A stretch of 64,000 nt of DNA from Martelella mediterranea (GCF_004342225.1 NZ_SMAR01000014.1:28842-92841); one strand, 5' to 3'. Counted from the first letter of the stretch, positions 35,389 to 45,921 are shown. The notes: generated by a model not told the origin, from the letters alone. Numbers and translations: made by a program.

Positions 35389-35973
35389 TTAGTTCTTCGC
35401 CATCTGCTCCGAAGCAGGTTTCGGCGGGGCGATTTTGATCTCGACACGGCGGTTTTCCGCACGACCTTCCTTGGTCGAGTTGGTCGCGACCGGATCCGCT
35501 TCACCATAGCCGACCGGCATGATGCGCTGCGGGCTGACACCCTGCTGGATCAGATAGCCTGCAACGGAGTTTGCACGCTGCTGCGAGAGTTTCAGATTAT
35601 GCGCATCGGAACCGGTGGAATCGGTGTAGCCGTTTACATCGATATTTGTGGCGCTGTACTTGCGCAGCAGTGCCGCCGCGGTATCCAGTGCCGGGTAGAA
35701 TTCCGGAACGACATTGTACTTGTCACTGGCGAACGTGATGCTCGACGGCATAACGATCACGAGATAATTCTTGGTGCGGATGATGGTGACACCCGTACCC
35801 TTAAGCTGCTGGCGGAATTCCGCTTCCTGCTGATCCATATAGTCGCCGACATCAGATACCGTCACCGTTGTCGCAACAACTTCGTCAGCGGCGTTCATGT
35901 CTGATGAACCACTTGATGCACAACCGGCCAGAAGTGCCGCGCTGAATGCCATGAGCGTCAGTTTCTTGAGCAT
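35389..35973 (-). CDS. OmpA-family lipoprotein, paralogue without zipper
   Basis: A 194-residue lipoprotein with signal peptide and lipobox LLAGC (residues 14-18), followed by a Ser/Asp-rich linker. The OmpA domain has NGYTDSTGSDAHNLKLSQQRANSVAGYL. The segment YMDQQEAEFRQQLKGTGVTIIRTKNYL matches YMDSQEREFRRALAGTGVTVVRNGDRL of the neighbouring gene nearly residue for residue, so the pair arose by tandem duplication. This copy lacks the glycine zipper. It has its own AT-rich upstream region and is 177 bases from its paralogue, so the two may be transcribed separately. Confidence 0.92.
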   Translation of the reverse strand: MLKKLTLMAFSAALLAGCASSGSSDMNAADEVVATTVTVSDVGDYMDQQEAEFRQQLKGTGVTIIRTKNYLVIVMPSSITFASDKYNVVPEFYPALDTAAALLRKYSATNIDVNGYTDSTGSDAHNLKLSQQRANSVAGYLIQQGVSPQRIMPVGYGEADPVATNSTKEGRAENRRVEIKIAPPKPASEQMAKN

Positions 35974-36145
35974 TGTTCCCCCTTCCAGGAATAGATATGT
36001 GCTAACTCAAAGACTTAATATTACATTATTCCAACAGCATGACGGTGTTTTTGGCAAATAGTTTTGACCTTTTAAAATTTGGCTACAGCCACAGGAAGGC
36101 CTGATGCCGCGTATTTATAACGGCTTCAGGATTTGTTAACCATAT

Positions 36146-39100
36146 TTACGATCCGTGCACGACCTGTCCTGCCTGATGCATTTCTTCATTCAGCCGTCGC
36201 TCTTCATCCGCTTTCGGTTTCGAGAAGCGAGCCAGCAGGAGATAAGCGACCGGGGTCACATAAAGGGTAACAATCGTTGCCAGCCCAAGGCCACCGACAA
36301 TCACCCAGCCAAGCGCGACACGGGCCTCAGCACCGGCACCTGAAGCCAGCACCAGCGGTATGCCACCGAGTACAGTTGAAATCATCGTCATCATCACCGG
36401 ACGAAGGCGAAGTTTCGTCGCGTGCTCGATGGCGTCGCGCACGCTTTCGCCACGGTCGCGCAGCTGATTGGCAAATTCAACGATCAGAATGCCGTTTTTA
36501 GCCATCACGCCGATCAGCAGCACCAGACCGATCTGCGAATAGATATTGAGAGACGTTCCCGTCAGCAGCATCGCCAGAAGGGCACAGCCAATGCCAAAAG
36601 GAACGGTCGCCAGAATAATCAGCGCACTCCACGGGCTTTCAAACTGAGCCGCAAGCACAAGAAAAACGATGATCAACGCAAACCCAATCACCATTGCCAT
36701 ACCGGAAGAGTTTTCATCCAGGGCCGCCGCCTCAGCCTGCGCCATGACATAAGCACCCGGTGGCAACAGAGGCTCCGCCAGCTCTACAACGTGGGCATAT
36801 GCATCACCAAGCGCAACGCCCTGCCCAAGGTTGGACGACATGGAAACAGCAGAAAGCTGCTGCTCGCGCTCCAGCGTCGGGGCAATTGCACGTTCGGTCA
36901 TGGTCGCGATGGTCGACATTGGTACGATCCGGCCGTCACCGGTCTGCAGGAAAATATTCTCAAGATCAGTCGGGTCATTGAGCTTGTAGGTCTCGGCCTG
37001 CAGCTTCACATCGTAGGAATCGCCATCGATAAAGACTTCGGAAACGGCGTCGCCATCAAGCAACGCCCTGAGAGCGGCCGAAAGCCCGGAAATATTGACC
37101 CCCAGATCGGCAGCACGCTCACGATCAACCGAAATAGATATTTGCGCCTGCGTTGTCTCACTACCAAGGCGCGGATTGGAAAACGTCGGGTCTTCCTGCA
37201 TTTTAGTGAGGAGGGCATCGGCCGCCTCGGCCAGCCTGGCATGGCCTGCCCCCACAAGCGCAAAACTGAGACCATTGCCCGCGCCACGGATATTCAGCGA
37301 ATTTGGCTGGAAGGCAAAGGCCTGAACAGCAGGCACTTCAGAGGCGGCGCGGTTGACATCGCGCGCTATCTCATCCTGTGAGCGAACACGTTCATCCCAG
37401 GGTGCGAGAGACATCACCATAAAGCCGGAATTCGTGTTGTTGCCAAAGCCGGAAATGGAAAAGACGCTCTCGATTTCACCACTATCCAGCAAAGGCTGAA
37501 GCCGCTCCTCAACCTGGCTGATCCGGTCGCGGGTATATTCCAGACTTGCGCCTTGCGGCGCGGAGACACGCATCAGCAGGACGGACCGGTCTTCACGCGG
37601 CAAAAGCTCTGACGTAATATTGGCGTAAGCTAAATAAGCACCGAACATCAAAAGCGCACCAAGGGCCAGCACCACCATCGGCGCACCAAGAGCCCACCGC
37701 AGCGTCAGTTCATAAACCTTTGCAAAGCCCATGCCGAAACGTGCAAGTAGCCCCGGCTTACCATGTTTGTGCTCTACCAGTATTCGGGAAGCGAGCATCG
37801 GACAAAGCGTCAGCGCCACAAACGATGACAGAAGAACCGCAAAGGCGAGCACAAAACCGAATTCACGGAAAAGGCCACCGGCCTGTCCTGGAAGAAATGA
37901 AAGAGGAACAAAAACCGCGGCAAGCGTTGCGGTCGTGGTTATGACCGCAAAAAAGACTTCCCGCGTCCCGATGACCGCAGCAGCTCGCGGCCCCATGCCC
38001 CTGGAGCGCAGACGCACGATATTCTCCAGCACCACAATGGCATCGTCGACAACCATACCTGTCGCCAGCACAATCGCGAGCAATGTCAGAATATTGACGG
38101 AAAAGCCCGCGACATAGATCGCGGCCAGTGTTCCGATCAGCGCCACTGGCAGTGTGATCGCCGGAATGATCGTCGCGCGCCAATCGCGCAGGAACAGAAA
38201 GATGATGGCAACGACAATCAGCGAAGCCAGCACCAGCGAGCGCACGACCTCGTCAATCGAACCGGAAATGAAAATCGCATCATCACTGGAAATATGCAAA
38301 GAAGTGCCATCCGGGAGTGTCTTGGAAAGCTCGTCCACGACTTTGCGAACACCATTGGAAATCTCCAGCGTGTTCGATTTTGCCTGCCGGATAACGCCGA
38401 TACCAATGCCAGCCTGCCCATTATAGCGCAGCGCTGTCGAGGCTGTATCCGGACCGAAGGTAACTGTCGCCACATCCCTGAGACGAACATGATCTGCGAT
38501 CAGCAGATTTTCAAAAGCCTCCGGCGTCTTAACGTCGGCGGTTGCCCGCACACTGAGTGCCTGTGTGGTGCTGGTGAGGTTACCGGCAGGAACATCCCAT
38601 GAAACATTATCGAGAGCCGCCCCCAGATCTGCAATCGTCAGGCCACGGCTCACCAGCGCTGCCTGATTGATATCGACTCTGAAGATCTTCGAACGGTCCC
38701 CGTAGACCTCGACATCAGCCACACCGGGCACGGCAGCCAGCTTGTCTTCAATCTCGTCCTCGACCAGCCTGGTCAGTTCATCAAGATCGAGGTTCTGCGA
38801 TATGACCGCCAGCCGCACAACGGGCTGACTGTCTGAATCAGCCTTCACAACACGCGGGTCATCGGCATCATCGGGCAAACGCCCCTGAACGGAGCCGACC
38901 GCATCGCGCACATCCATGGCGGCGACATTTGTGTCCGTGCTTTTGGAAAACTCCAGCGTCACGCGGCTGGAACCGGTCTCCGATTGTGAGGACACAGCCT
39001 GAAGACCCGAGACCCGCGCCACTGCACCTTCAATAACCGCAGTCACTTCCTGATCAACTGTTTCCGGCGAAGCTCCGGAATAAGATGTCCTGATCGTAAT

Positions 39101-39325
39101 GACTGGCTGGTCGACATCCGGAAGTTCTCGCACCTCAACGCCGAAGAACGCAGCAAGACCGGCTACAACAATCAGTGCATTGAAAACGAAGGCCAGAACC
39201 GGACGCCTGACAAAAAGCGCCGTGAAACCATGCTGATCATTCAGTGCGGTCTCTTTCAGGTCCTCGTCAGTCAGGCTCTCGTTTCTTTCCTGCTCATCCG
39301 GACGGGGCGTCTCATTATCGCTCAT
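36146..39325 (-). CDS. RND-family efflux permease (HAE1 type)
   Basis: A 1059-residue inner-membrane pump of the hydrophobe/amphiphile efflux family (AcrB/MdtC-like), driven by protons. The first helix is FVFNALIVVAGLAAFF, and the periplasmic start VRELPDVDQPVITIRTSYSGASPETVDQEVT is classic. The proton-relay aspartates are in GMVVDDAIVVLENI (near residue 400), and the duplicated half has NGILIVEFANQLRDRG near 935. The ATG at 39325 has GAAGGGA ahead; a GTG 18 bases earlier overlaps the adaptor gene stop. The acidic N-terminal extension (EQERNESLTDEDLKE) is slightly longer than usual. No outer-membrane partner gene or regulator is adjacent. Confidence 0.94.
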   Translation of the reverse strand: MSDNETPRPDEQERNESLTDEDLKETALNDQHGFTALFVRRPVLAFVFNALIVVAGLAAFFGVEVRELPDVDQPVITIRTSYSGASPETVDQEVTAVIEGAVARVSGLQAVSSQSETGSSRVTLEFSKSTDTNVAAMDVRDAVGSVQGRLPDDADDPRVVKADSDSQPVVRLAVISQNLDLDELTRLVEDEIEDKLAAVPGVADVEVYGDRSKIFRVDINQAALVSRGLTIADLGAALDNVSWDVPAGNLTSTTQALSVRATADVKTPEAFENLLIADHVRLRDVATVTFGPDTASTALRYNGQAGIGIGVIRQAKSNTLEISNGVRKVVDELSKTLPDGTSLHISSDDAIFISGSIDEVVRSLVLASLIVVAIIFLFLRDWRATIIPAITLPVALIGTLAAIYVAGFSVNILTLLAIVLATGMVVDDAIVVLENIVRLRSRGMGPRAAAVIGTREVFFAVITTTATLAAVFVPLSFLPGQAGGLFREFGFVLAFAVLLSSFVALTLCPMLASRILVEHKHGKPGLLARFGMGFAKVYELTLRWALGAPMVVLALGALLMFGAYLAYANITSELLPREDRSVLLMRVSAPQGASLEYTRDRISQVEERLQPLLDSGEIESVFSISGFGNNTNSGFMVMSLAPWDERVRSQDEIARDVNRAASEVPAVQAFAFQPNSLNIRGAGNGLSFALVGAGHARLAEAADALLTKMQEDPTFSNPRLGSETTQAQISISVDRERAADLGVNISGLSAALRALLDGDAVSEVFIDGDSYDVKLQAETYKLNDPTDLENIFLQTGDGRIVPMSTIATMTERAIAPTLEREQQLSAVSMSSNLGQGVALGDAYAHVVELAEPLLPPGAYVMAQAEAAALDENSSGMAMVIGFALIIVFLVLAAQFESPWSALIILATVPFGIGCALLAMLLTGTSLNIYSQIGLVLLIGVMAKNGILIVEFANQLRDRGESVRDAIEHATKLRLRPVMMTMISTVLGGIPLVLASGAGAEARVALGWVIVGGLGLATIVTLYVTPVAYLLLARFSKPKADEERRLNEEMHQAGQVVHGS

Positions 39326-39339
39326 TTCGATCCCTTCCG

Positions 39340-40464
39340 TCACGACGACTGTTTGCTGGCGGCGGCCTCTGAGGCCATACGGACGTCGACGCCATCGCGG
39401 AGGCGCTGAATGCCTTCAACAATCACCTCATCGCCCGTCTCAACCTCGCCGTCGACAAGCACAAAATCGGGATTGCGCTGGACGATCGCCACGCGGCGCT
39501 TTTCAGCCTTACCATCGGCATTCACCCAGATATAAGCGCCGGAAGAATCCCACTGGATGGCGAGGGGCCGGACCGCGGTGTAATCATCACCGTCAAACTG
39601 CATGGTCACACGGAAAGACATGCCTGCGCGCAAGGCATCATCCGGGTTGTCGATACGAGCGCGCACTGTGAACGTGCGGCTGGCCGCGTCAATGCGGTTA
39701 TCGACAGCCTGAACCACACCGTTAAACACCCTGTTGGAAGCCGAAATGGGCCGCGCCTCGACGGGCTGACCGCGCTTGATCGTGGCTGCGAAGCGTTCGG
39801 GGACAGCAAAATCGACAAGAATTGCCGAACGATCATCAATGGTCATCAGTTCGGTCGAAGTGGTGACATAGTCACCGCTGTTGACGACGATAATACCTGC
39901 AACACCATCAAATGGTGCCGTAACCTGGCGGCGGGTCAGATCCAGTTCGGCAGCGTCGAGATCCAGTTTTGCAGAACGCTCTGCGATTTCAGCCTTGTAG
40001 AGTTCGAGATCGGAAATCGAATTCTTGATCCTGCGATTGACCTCGGCCTGCCGCTGCGCACTCTGCAGAGCCACTTCCGCCTGATCGCGTGCAAGCACCT
40101 GTTCTCGTTGATCCAACTGGATCAAGAGCTCTCCCTTCTTAACATGCTCGCCTGATTCAATCTTCACATCCGTCACTGTCCCCGCCTGCTCAGGCGTGAG
40201 CGTCACGGACTGCAGCGCCTTGCCATCACCTATGGCAGTCAACCGGTCATTCACCTTGCCTGTTTCTGCCGGATGCGTGACCACCTGGACCGCGCCGCCG
40301 CCTGCAAAGGCGAAACCACCGGGAGGGCCAGAAGATGCGGGAGCACCGTCAATGATATCGAGCCGGGCTAAAACCTCTCGCCCATCGGGCGCAAGAAAGA
40401 GCCAGGCACCGGCTCCGACAGCCAGAACAGCAAGACTGATGGCAGCCTGTTGATAAAGACGCAT
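39340..40464 (-). CDS. RND efflux periplasmic adaptor subunit
   Basis: A 374-residue membrane fusion protein. One N-terminal span (LAVLAVGAGAWLFLA) is followed by a Gly- and Pro-rich linker, then the lipoyl halves (GTVTDVKIESGEHVKKGELLIQLDQRE and VTAPFDGVAGIIVVNSGDYV) flanking a coiled hairpin. A beta-barrel and membrane-proximal domain follow. No lipobox. It is directly upstream of the RND permease gene, its partner. Confidence 0.93.
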   Translation of the reverse strand: MRLYQQAAISLAVLAVGAGAWLFLAPDGREVLARLDIIDGAPASSGPPGGFAFAGGGAVQVVTHPAETGKVNDRLTAIGDGKALQSVTLTPEQAGTVTDVKIESGEHVKKGELLIQLDQREQVLARDQAEVALQSAQRQAEVNRRIKNSISDLELYKAEIAERSAKLDLDAAELDLTRRQVTAPFDGVAGIIVVNSGDYVTTSTELMTIDDRSAILVDFAVPERFAATIKRGQPVEARPISASNRVFNGVVQAVDNRIDAASRTFTVRARIDNPDDALRAGMSFRVTMQFDGDDYTAVRPLAIQWDSSGAYIWVNADGKAEKRRVAIVQRNPDFVLVDGEVETGDEVIVEGIQRLRDGVDVRMASEAAASKQSS

Positions 40465-40826
40465 TTATAACCTCTGCTGGGTATAGGTGACGGCGTAAGC
40501 ATCTATTTGTGCAATACGGAAATTTCGTGGTGTGGAGTATCACTGTCAGCTTTTATCAAATCAAGAGACATCCGCCTTTCTGACGAAATTGTAATCAGAA
40601 ACCAACATAGCGGGCCATTTTCGTGAACAAACAATGTGACTGACTTTCAGCGCATTATGACGCCTGCTGAGATTTAAATAGCCTGAATAAAGAGCGCAGT
40701 GCGGCGGTCTTCTAAACAGTTCCCCAAACACATTTTTGTGTAGACCTCATCGAACATGTGCTTATTTTGTTCTTCTGGCTTCCGATGGTCTTTCGCAATC
40801 GCGATGGAAGCATTAGATTGCCGCGC
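40465..40826. other. divergent spacer between RND operon and uvrD, no gene seen
   Basis: 362 bases, more AT-rich than its surroundings. It must hold the promoters of both operons. No regulator gene or clear operator was seen. ACACA/TGTGT around TTTT near 40728 is a minor palindrome only. Confidence 0.45.
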
Positions 40827-43295
40827 ATGATTCATGGTGGCGACGACATACCCTTTTTCGATGATGATGATGATCCGGCACGTGCAGCCCGGCCCGAGGC
40901 TTCAGGCAGTGGCGCCAAACCCGGCGGCCTTGCTGCCCGCGCCATGGCCGCGCGGCGCCAGCCGGAGGTTCCCGATTATGTGGCCGGGCTGAACCCCGAG
41001 CAGCGTGACGCTGTAGAAACCACGGAAGGCCCATTGCTCGTTCTTGCAGGTGCAGGCACCGGCAAGACGCGGGTTCTGACCACGCGCATTGCCCACATTC
41101 TGGCATCCGGCCGTGCTTATCCCAGCCAGATCCTTGCGGTGACATTCACCAACAAGGCCGCGCGGGAGATGAAAGAGCGCATTGGCATGCTTGTGGGGGG
41201 CGCCGTTGAAGGCATGCCGTGGCTTGGCACCTTCCATTCGATCGGCGTGAAATTTCTGCGCAGACACGCAGAGATGGCCGGCTTGCGATCTGACTTCTCC
41301 ATTCTGGACACCGACGATGTCATCAGGCTGATCAAACAGCTGATTCAGGCCGAAGGTCTTGATGACAAACGCTGGCCTGCCCGCCAGTTTGCATCGATGA
41401 TTGACGGCTGGAAGAACAAGGGCCTGACCCCGGAAATGATTGCCGAAGGTGATGCCCGCGCTTTTGCCAATGGTAAGGGCCGGCAACTGTATCAGGCTTA
41501 TCAGGACCGGCTGAAAACACTGAACGCGTGCGACTTTGGCGACCTTCTTCTGCACCCGATCCGCATCTTTCGCGAGAACCCGGATATTCTAAAAGAGTAT
41601 CATCGGCGCTTCCGCTATATCCTGGTCGATGAATATCAGGACACCAACACGGCCCAATATATGTGGCTTCGGCTGTTGGCGCAGCGCCCGGATGGCGATG
41701 GCGCTCCGATCAATATCTGCTGCGTTGGTGATGACGATCAGTCGATTTATGGCTGGCGTGGCGCAGAAGTCGATAACATTCTGCGTTTCGAGAAAGATTT
41801 CCGAGGCGCAAGAGTGATCCGGCTGGAACGGAACTATCGCTCAACAGCCCATATTCTGGGCGCGGCTGGACATCTGATTTCACACAATGACGGGCGTCTG
41901 GGCAAAACGCTGTTCACTGAACACTCAGACCCCGACGAGGCCAAGGTTCAGGTTCACGCTGCCTGGGATTCGGAAGAAGAGGCACGCGCTGTCGGTGAAG
42001 AAATCGAACAGGCTCAGCGTAATGGCGAAAACCTGAACGATATGGCGATTCTCGTTCGCGCCTCATTTCAGATGCGCGAGTTTGAAGATCGTTTTGTAAC
42101 GCTTGGCCTGAATTATCGCGTGATTGGCGGTCCACGGTTTTATGAGCGCCTCGAAGTGCGCGACGCCCTCGCCTATTTCCGCCTGACCTGCCAGCCGGCA
42201 GACGATCTGGCGCTCGAACGCATCATCAACACACCCAAACGTGGTCTTGGTGACGCATCCGTACGCAAGGTGCACGACTATGCCCGTGCGCGTGGCATCC
42301 CGATGCTCGCAGCCGCGCGCGAGCTTTCCGAAACCGACGAGTTGAAGCCAAAGCCGCGCAAAGCGCTTTATGATGTGGTGACCCAGTTTCAGCGATGGCA
42401 GGAGTTGCTGGAAACCACACCGCATACCGAGCTGGCAGAACAGATTCTGGAGGAAAGCGGCTATACGGAAATGTGGCAGAATGACCGCTCGGCCGAAGCG
42501 CCGGGCAGGCTGGAAAATCTGAAAGAGCTCATACGCTCCATGGAAGGTTTTGAAAGCATGCGCGGCTTTCTGGAGCATATCTCTCTGGTGACGGATACCG
42601 ACCAGAGTGAGGATATGGATGCTGTGTCGATCATGACACTGCACTCCGCCAAAGGCCTCGAATTTGGAACCGTTTTCCTGCCGGGATGGGAGGAAGGTCT
42701 TTTTCCACACCAGCGCGCGCTGGATGAAAGCGGGCGTGCAGGCCTCGAAGAAGAACGTCGCCTCGCCTATGTCGGGCTAACCCGAGCAAAACGGAACTGC
42801 CACATCTGGTTTGTTGCCAACCGGCGCATTCACGGTCTCTGGCAGTCAACGATGCCATCGCGTTTTCTGGATGAGTTGCCGGAAGATCATGTCGAAGTCG
42901 GAGAAACCGACGTTTCCTATGGTGGCTATGGGCAGTCGCGATTCGACCGCTCAGAACCGTTTTCCAATACTTACGCAACACCAGGCTGGAAACGGGCACA
43001 ATCGAACCGTTCAGATGCCACGCGTGATAACTGGGGTACCCGTTCCGGCCATGCAGTCGAACGTATCGGCTACGGTGAGAGCGGGCCCAAGGGACAAACC
43101 ATTGATGGCGAACTTGTGGCACGGTCTGTGGAGACAGGCAGCTCACGCTTCTCGGTCGGAGACAGGGTTTTCCACCTTAAGTTTGGTAATGGAAACATAG
43201 CCTCTATCGAAGGCAACAAGCTGACAATCGATTTTGACAAAGCCGGACAAAAGCGCGTTCTGGATGGTTTTGTCAAACCGGTCGACTCCCCTTGA
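40827..43295 (+). CDS. uvrD: UvrD/PcrA-type DNA helicase
   Basis: About 822 residues; a superfamily 1A 3'-5' helicase acting in nucleotide-excision and mismatch repair and at stalled forks. Walker A is AGAGTGKTRVLTTRIA (near residue 75), Walker B DEYQDTN (near 268), motif III GDDDQSIYGWRGA, motif IV LERNYRS, motif V TLHSAKGLEF and motif VI YVGLTRAK. An acidic, disordered N terminus (DDDDDPARAARP) precedes the helicase core, and a C-terminal Tudor-like module (GDRVFHLKFGNGNI) binds RNA polymerase in relatives. The start at 40827 is chosen by the family's usual N terminus; no strong ribosome site is visible, and in-frame ATGs at 40758 and 40785 are alternatives. Confidence 0.92.
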   Translation: MIHGGDDIPFFDDDDDPARAARPEASGSGAKPGGLAARAMAARRQPEVPDYVAGLNPEQRDAVETTEGPLLVLAGAGTGKTRVLTTRIAHILASGRAYPSQILAVTFTNKAAREMKERIGMLVGGAVEGMPWLGTFHSIGVKFLRRHAEMAGLRSDFSILDTDDVIRLIKQLIQAEGLDDKRWPARQFASMIDGWKNKGLTPEMIAEGDARAFANGKGRQLYQAYQDRLKTLNACDFGDLLLHPIRIFRENPDILKEYHRRFRYILVDEYQDTNTAQYMWLRLLAQRPDGDGAPINICCVGDDDQSIYGWRGAEVDNILRFEKDFRGARVIRLERNYRSTAHILGAAGHLISHNDGRLGKTLFTEHSDPDEAKVQVHAAWDSEEEARAVGEEIEQAQRNGENLNDMAILVRASFQMREFEDRFVTLGLNYRVIGGPRFYERLEVRDALAYFRLTCQPADDLALERIINTPKRGLGDASVRKVHDYARARGIPMLAAARELSETDELKPKPRKALYDVVTQFQRWQELLETTPHTELAEQILEESGYTEMWQNDRSAEAPGRLENLKELIRSMEGFESMRGFLEHISLVTDTDQSEDMDAVSIMTLHSAKGLEFGTVFLPGWEEGLFPHQRALDESGRAGLEEERRLAYVGLTRAKRNCHIWFVANRRIHGLWQSTMPSRFLDELPEDHVEVGETDVSYGGYGQSRFDRSEPFSNTYATPGWKRAQSNRSDATRDNWGTRSGHAVERIGYGESGPKGQTIDGELVARSVETGSSRFSVGDRVFHLKFGNGNIASIEGNKLTIDFDKAGQKRVLDGFVKPVDSP

Positions 43296-43512
43296 ACCTG
43301 ATCATCGACGCATGTGGAAATCTTTGTTGTCAATTTCACACAGGTTTCTGGCTCTCCGTTCAGAATTCATAAATACTCGAGCATGCAAATACTATCGGGC
43401 CCCGCATATTGAGCCTTTTCGTTAGGCGTTATTTACCTCTAGTATCGTAACGGTGCTGAGGTGCGGCGGTTTCGACGGAAGATGAGATTGTTATGAGGCG
43501 GCGGCGGAAACA

Positions 43513-45822
43513 ATGACAGCGATGGCAGGAAAAGCAGACCCCTCTGTCCGCAGGACGTTGGTTAGTTGCTCATTTCTGCTCCTTATTTTCGTACTTCTTT
43601 TTTGTGCTCCGCCAGTTCAGGCGCAGTCTTTCAGAGCGCGGATTTCCGCCCTGATCGATAAAAGCCCCGTTGCAATCCTTATTTTAGATCCCGAAGCTCG
43701 ACTGATCATCGCCGCCAACAACGCGGCTTCCAGATTTTATGGCTGGCCAAATACGCGATTGATCAACATGCCGATGACCGAGCTCAATCCTATGTCTGTG
43801 GCTCAGATTGAGGAGGAGATCGGGAAAATAGAAGCCGGTACCGCGAACGATTTTCTTTTCCCGCACCGCTTCGCCGATGGCTCCATTCATACGGTTCACG
43901 TAACGTCCTGGCCTGTTCGGATTGCAAACCGCGATCTGCTGATGTCGCTTGTTGCATCGCCGCAATCGCAGCCCAAAATCGATGACGGTGTTGAATCCTA
44001 TTCGTCAAATCTGGAAGACGCGATTGAGAACAAGGCCCAGCAGCTTGAGCTCACCAACAACCTGCTTACGCTGACCATGATCAGCGCCATTGCCATTCTG
44101 GCAATCATCGTTCTCATACTCGCACGAAACATGGTACGAAACCGGCGTCTTGCAAAGCAGCTTGGGCAGCAACACCTCCTCTTGCGCGTCGTTATTGATG
44201 CAATCCCGGACCAGATTTACTTCAAGCGCAATGACGGCACGATGGCTGCCTGCAACCAGGCAGCCGCAGATTTTGTTGGAATGCCCAGCGAAACAATCGT
44301 TGGAAAACGGGACCGTGAAATCTTTGGCGATCTCAACAATACGCTTTTGAGTCAGCAGATTTTCTCGAAGGTTGAAAATCAGGACAAGCTGATCAATGAA
44401 GCCAATGTCGTCAATCCGGCAGGCCGTGAATACACGCTTGAAATGATCAAAGCACCGGTCACCGACACGACCGGCGAAAGGCTTGGATCCGTCAGCGTCT
44501 GGCGCGACATCACTGAGCGGCGGACCAACGAGGCACGCATTGAGATGCTCGCATACTATGACCCGCTTACACAGCTCGCGAACCGCGTGAAAGCGATCGA
44601 ACTGCTTTCGGCCTACCTCTCCGCCCATCGTGAGCGTGGCCAGTTCATTGCCCTTGCCGTTGTCGATCTTGATAATTTTTCAGGCGTAAATTCGATTTTC
44701 GGGCACGATGTTGCAGACCAGCTGTTAATCACCGCAGCCAACCGCCTTAAAGACATGGTCGCAGGAAACGGCTTTGTTGCACGCCTCTCCAGCGATGCCT
44801 TCCTTGTGGTGATGACGGCGCTTGGGCATGACTATGACGAAGCACAAACGCAGGCTGAACAGATCGTCGATGCGCTGCAAAGCCGTATTTCCGGAAAAGC
44901 GATCTTAAGCGGACGGCACATCAGTACGAGCGCCTGCATCGGTGCGGTTCTGATCAGTCCAGAGGCCTCCGACCCGGGCGAGTTTCTCAAGCGGGCAGAT
45001 CTGGCGATGCATGCTGCCAAGAACAAGGGCCGCGGCAGTGTTTCCTGGTTCACGTCAGACATGGTTCACTCCGTTGTCGAGAATTTTGAAGTGGAAAGCC
45101 TGCTGGAGCGCGCACTCAACCAAGATATGTTCCGGCTATTCCTCCAGCCAAAGGTCTGCCAGCGCGGAGCCGCCCGACACTTCGAGGTGCTTTTGCGCAT
45201 AGAGCACGAAGAACGTGGCATCATAAGTCCGGAAGAATTCATCGACATTGCCGAAAGCACCGGAATGATCCTGCCGATAGGAACCTGGATCCTTGAGGAA
45301 GCCGCACGATTGTTAAGCCAGCATCAGGACCTGCACGTATCAGTCAACGTTTCGGTTCAGCAACTGCTTCAGGAAAACTTTGTTCGAGATCTAGCCTGCA
45401 TTCTGCAGAGCTACCGGTTCGATCCATCCCATCTGACGCTGGAGATGACTGAAAGCCTGATGATCGCGAATTTCGATCTTGCACTAGCGCAGCTCCACGA
45501 CATCCGCGCGCTGAACGTTCGCCTGTCTATCGATGATTTCGGAACTGGCTATTCTGCGCTGATTTACCTGAAACAATTGCCGCTCGATGAGCTGAAAATC
45601 GACAAAACCTTCATCGCTGGCATTCCGCATGAAGCCAATGCAACTTCGCTGGTCGAATTCATTATAGCCATGGCCCGGCATCTGAACCTTATTGTTGTGG
45701 CGGAAGGGGTGGAGACTGAGGAACAGGTTAAATGGCTGCGTTCGCGCGGCTGCGACTGCCTGCAGGGATTCTTGTTTGGAAAACCGCAAAGGGCGACCGA
45801 CTATCTGGACGAGCTGAACTGA
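43513..45822 (+). CDS. membrane PAS / degenerate GGDEF / EAL protein
   Basis: A 769-residue signalling protein. A signal-like span (residues about 15-37) and a second span (about 192-215, TMISAIAILAIIVLIL) bracket a first PAS domain (about 45-150), which would therefore be periplasmic. A cytoplasmic PAS follows (about 228-335, VIDAIPDQIYFKRNDG). The GGDEF domain has SSDAF at residues 426-430 in place of GGDEF, so it is probably not a cyclase. The EAL domain reads EVLLRI (558-563), with ExTES, IDDFGTGYSAL (D674, D675) and VVAEGVET intact, so c-di-GMP hydrolysis is plausible. It stands alone between uvrD and pncA. Confidence 0.92.
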   Translation: MTAMAGKADPSVRRTLVSCSFLLLIFVLLFCAPPVQAQSFRARISALIDKSPVAILILDPEARLIIAANNAASRFYGWPNTRLINMPMTELNPMSVAQIEEEIGKIEAGTANDFLFPHRFADGSIHTVHVTSWPVRIANRDLLMSLVASPQSQPKIDDGVESYSSNLEDAIENKAQQLELTNNLLTLTMISAIAILAIIVLILARNMVRNRRLAKQLGQQHLLLRVVIDAIPDQIYFKRNDGTMAACNQAAADFVGMPSETIVGKRDREIFGDLNNTLLSQQIFSKVENQDKLINEANVVNPAGREYTLEMIKAPVTDTTGERLGSVSVWRDITERRTNEARIEMLAYYDPLTQLANRVKAIELLSAYLSAHRERGQFIALAVVDLDNFSGVNSIFGHDVADQLLITAANRLKDMVAGNGFVARLSSDAFLVVMTALGHDYDEAQTQAEQIVDALQSRISGKAILSGRHISTSACIGAVLISPEASDPGEFLKRADLAMHAAKNKGRGSVSWFTSDMVHSVVENFEVESLLERALNQDMFRLFLQPKVCQRGAARHFEVLLRIEHEERGIISPEEFIDIAESTGMILPIGTWILEEAARLLSQHQDLHVSVNVSVQQLLQENFVRDLACILQSYRFDPSHLTLEMTESLMIANFDLALAQLHDIRALNVRLSIDDFGTGYSALIYLKQLPLDELKIDKTFIAGIPHEANATSLVEFIIAMARHLNLIVVAEGVETEEQVKWLRSRGCDCLQGFLFGKPQRATDYLDELN

Positions 45823-45921
45823 AAAGAGCGGCCCTGCCATGTGCGATTGCACTCAATCCAGTGAAATGACAATCTTAAAAATCATCGCATATCAATTCAG
45901 CTTTTAACGGGGAGCAAACAG

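Noticed and set aside
40715..40770. Alphaproteobacterial SOS box (GTTC-N7-GTTC) before uvrD
   Set aside because: GTTC occurs at two places but not with the 7-base spacing.
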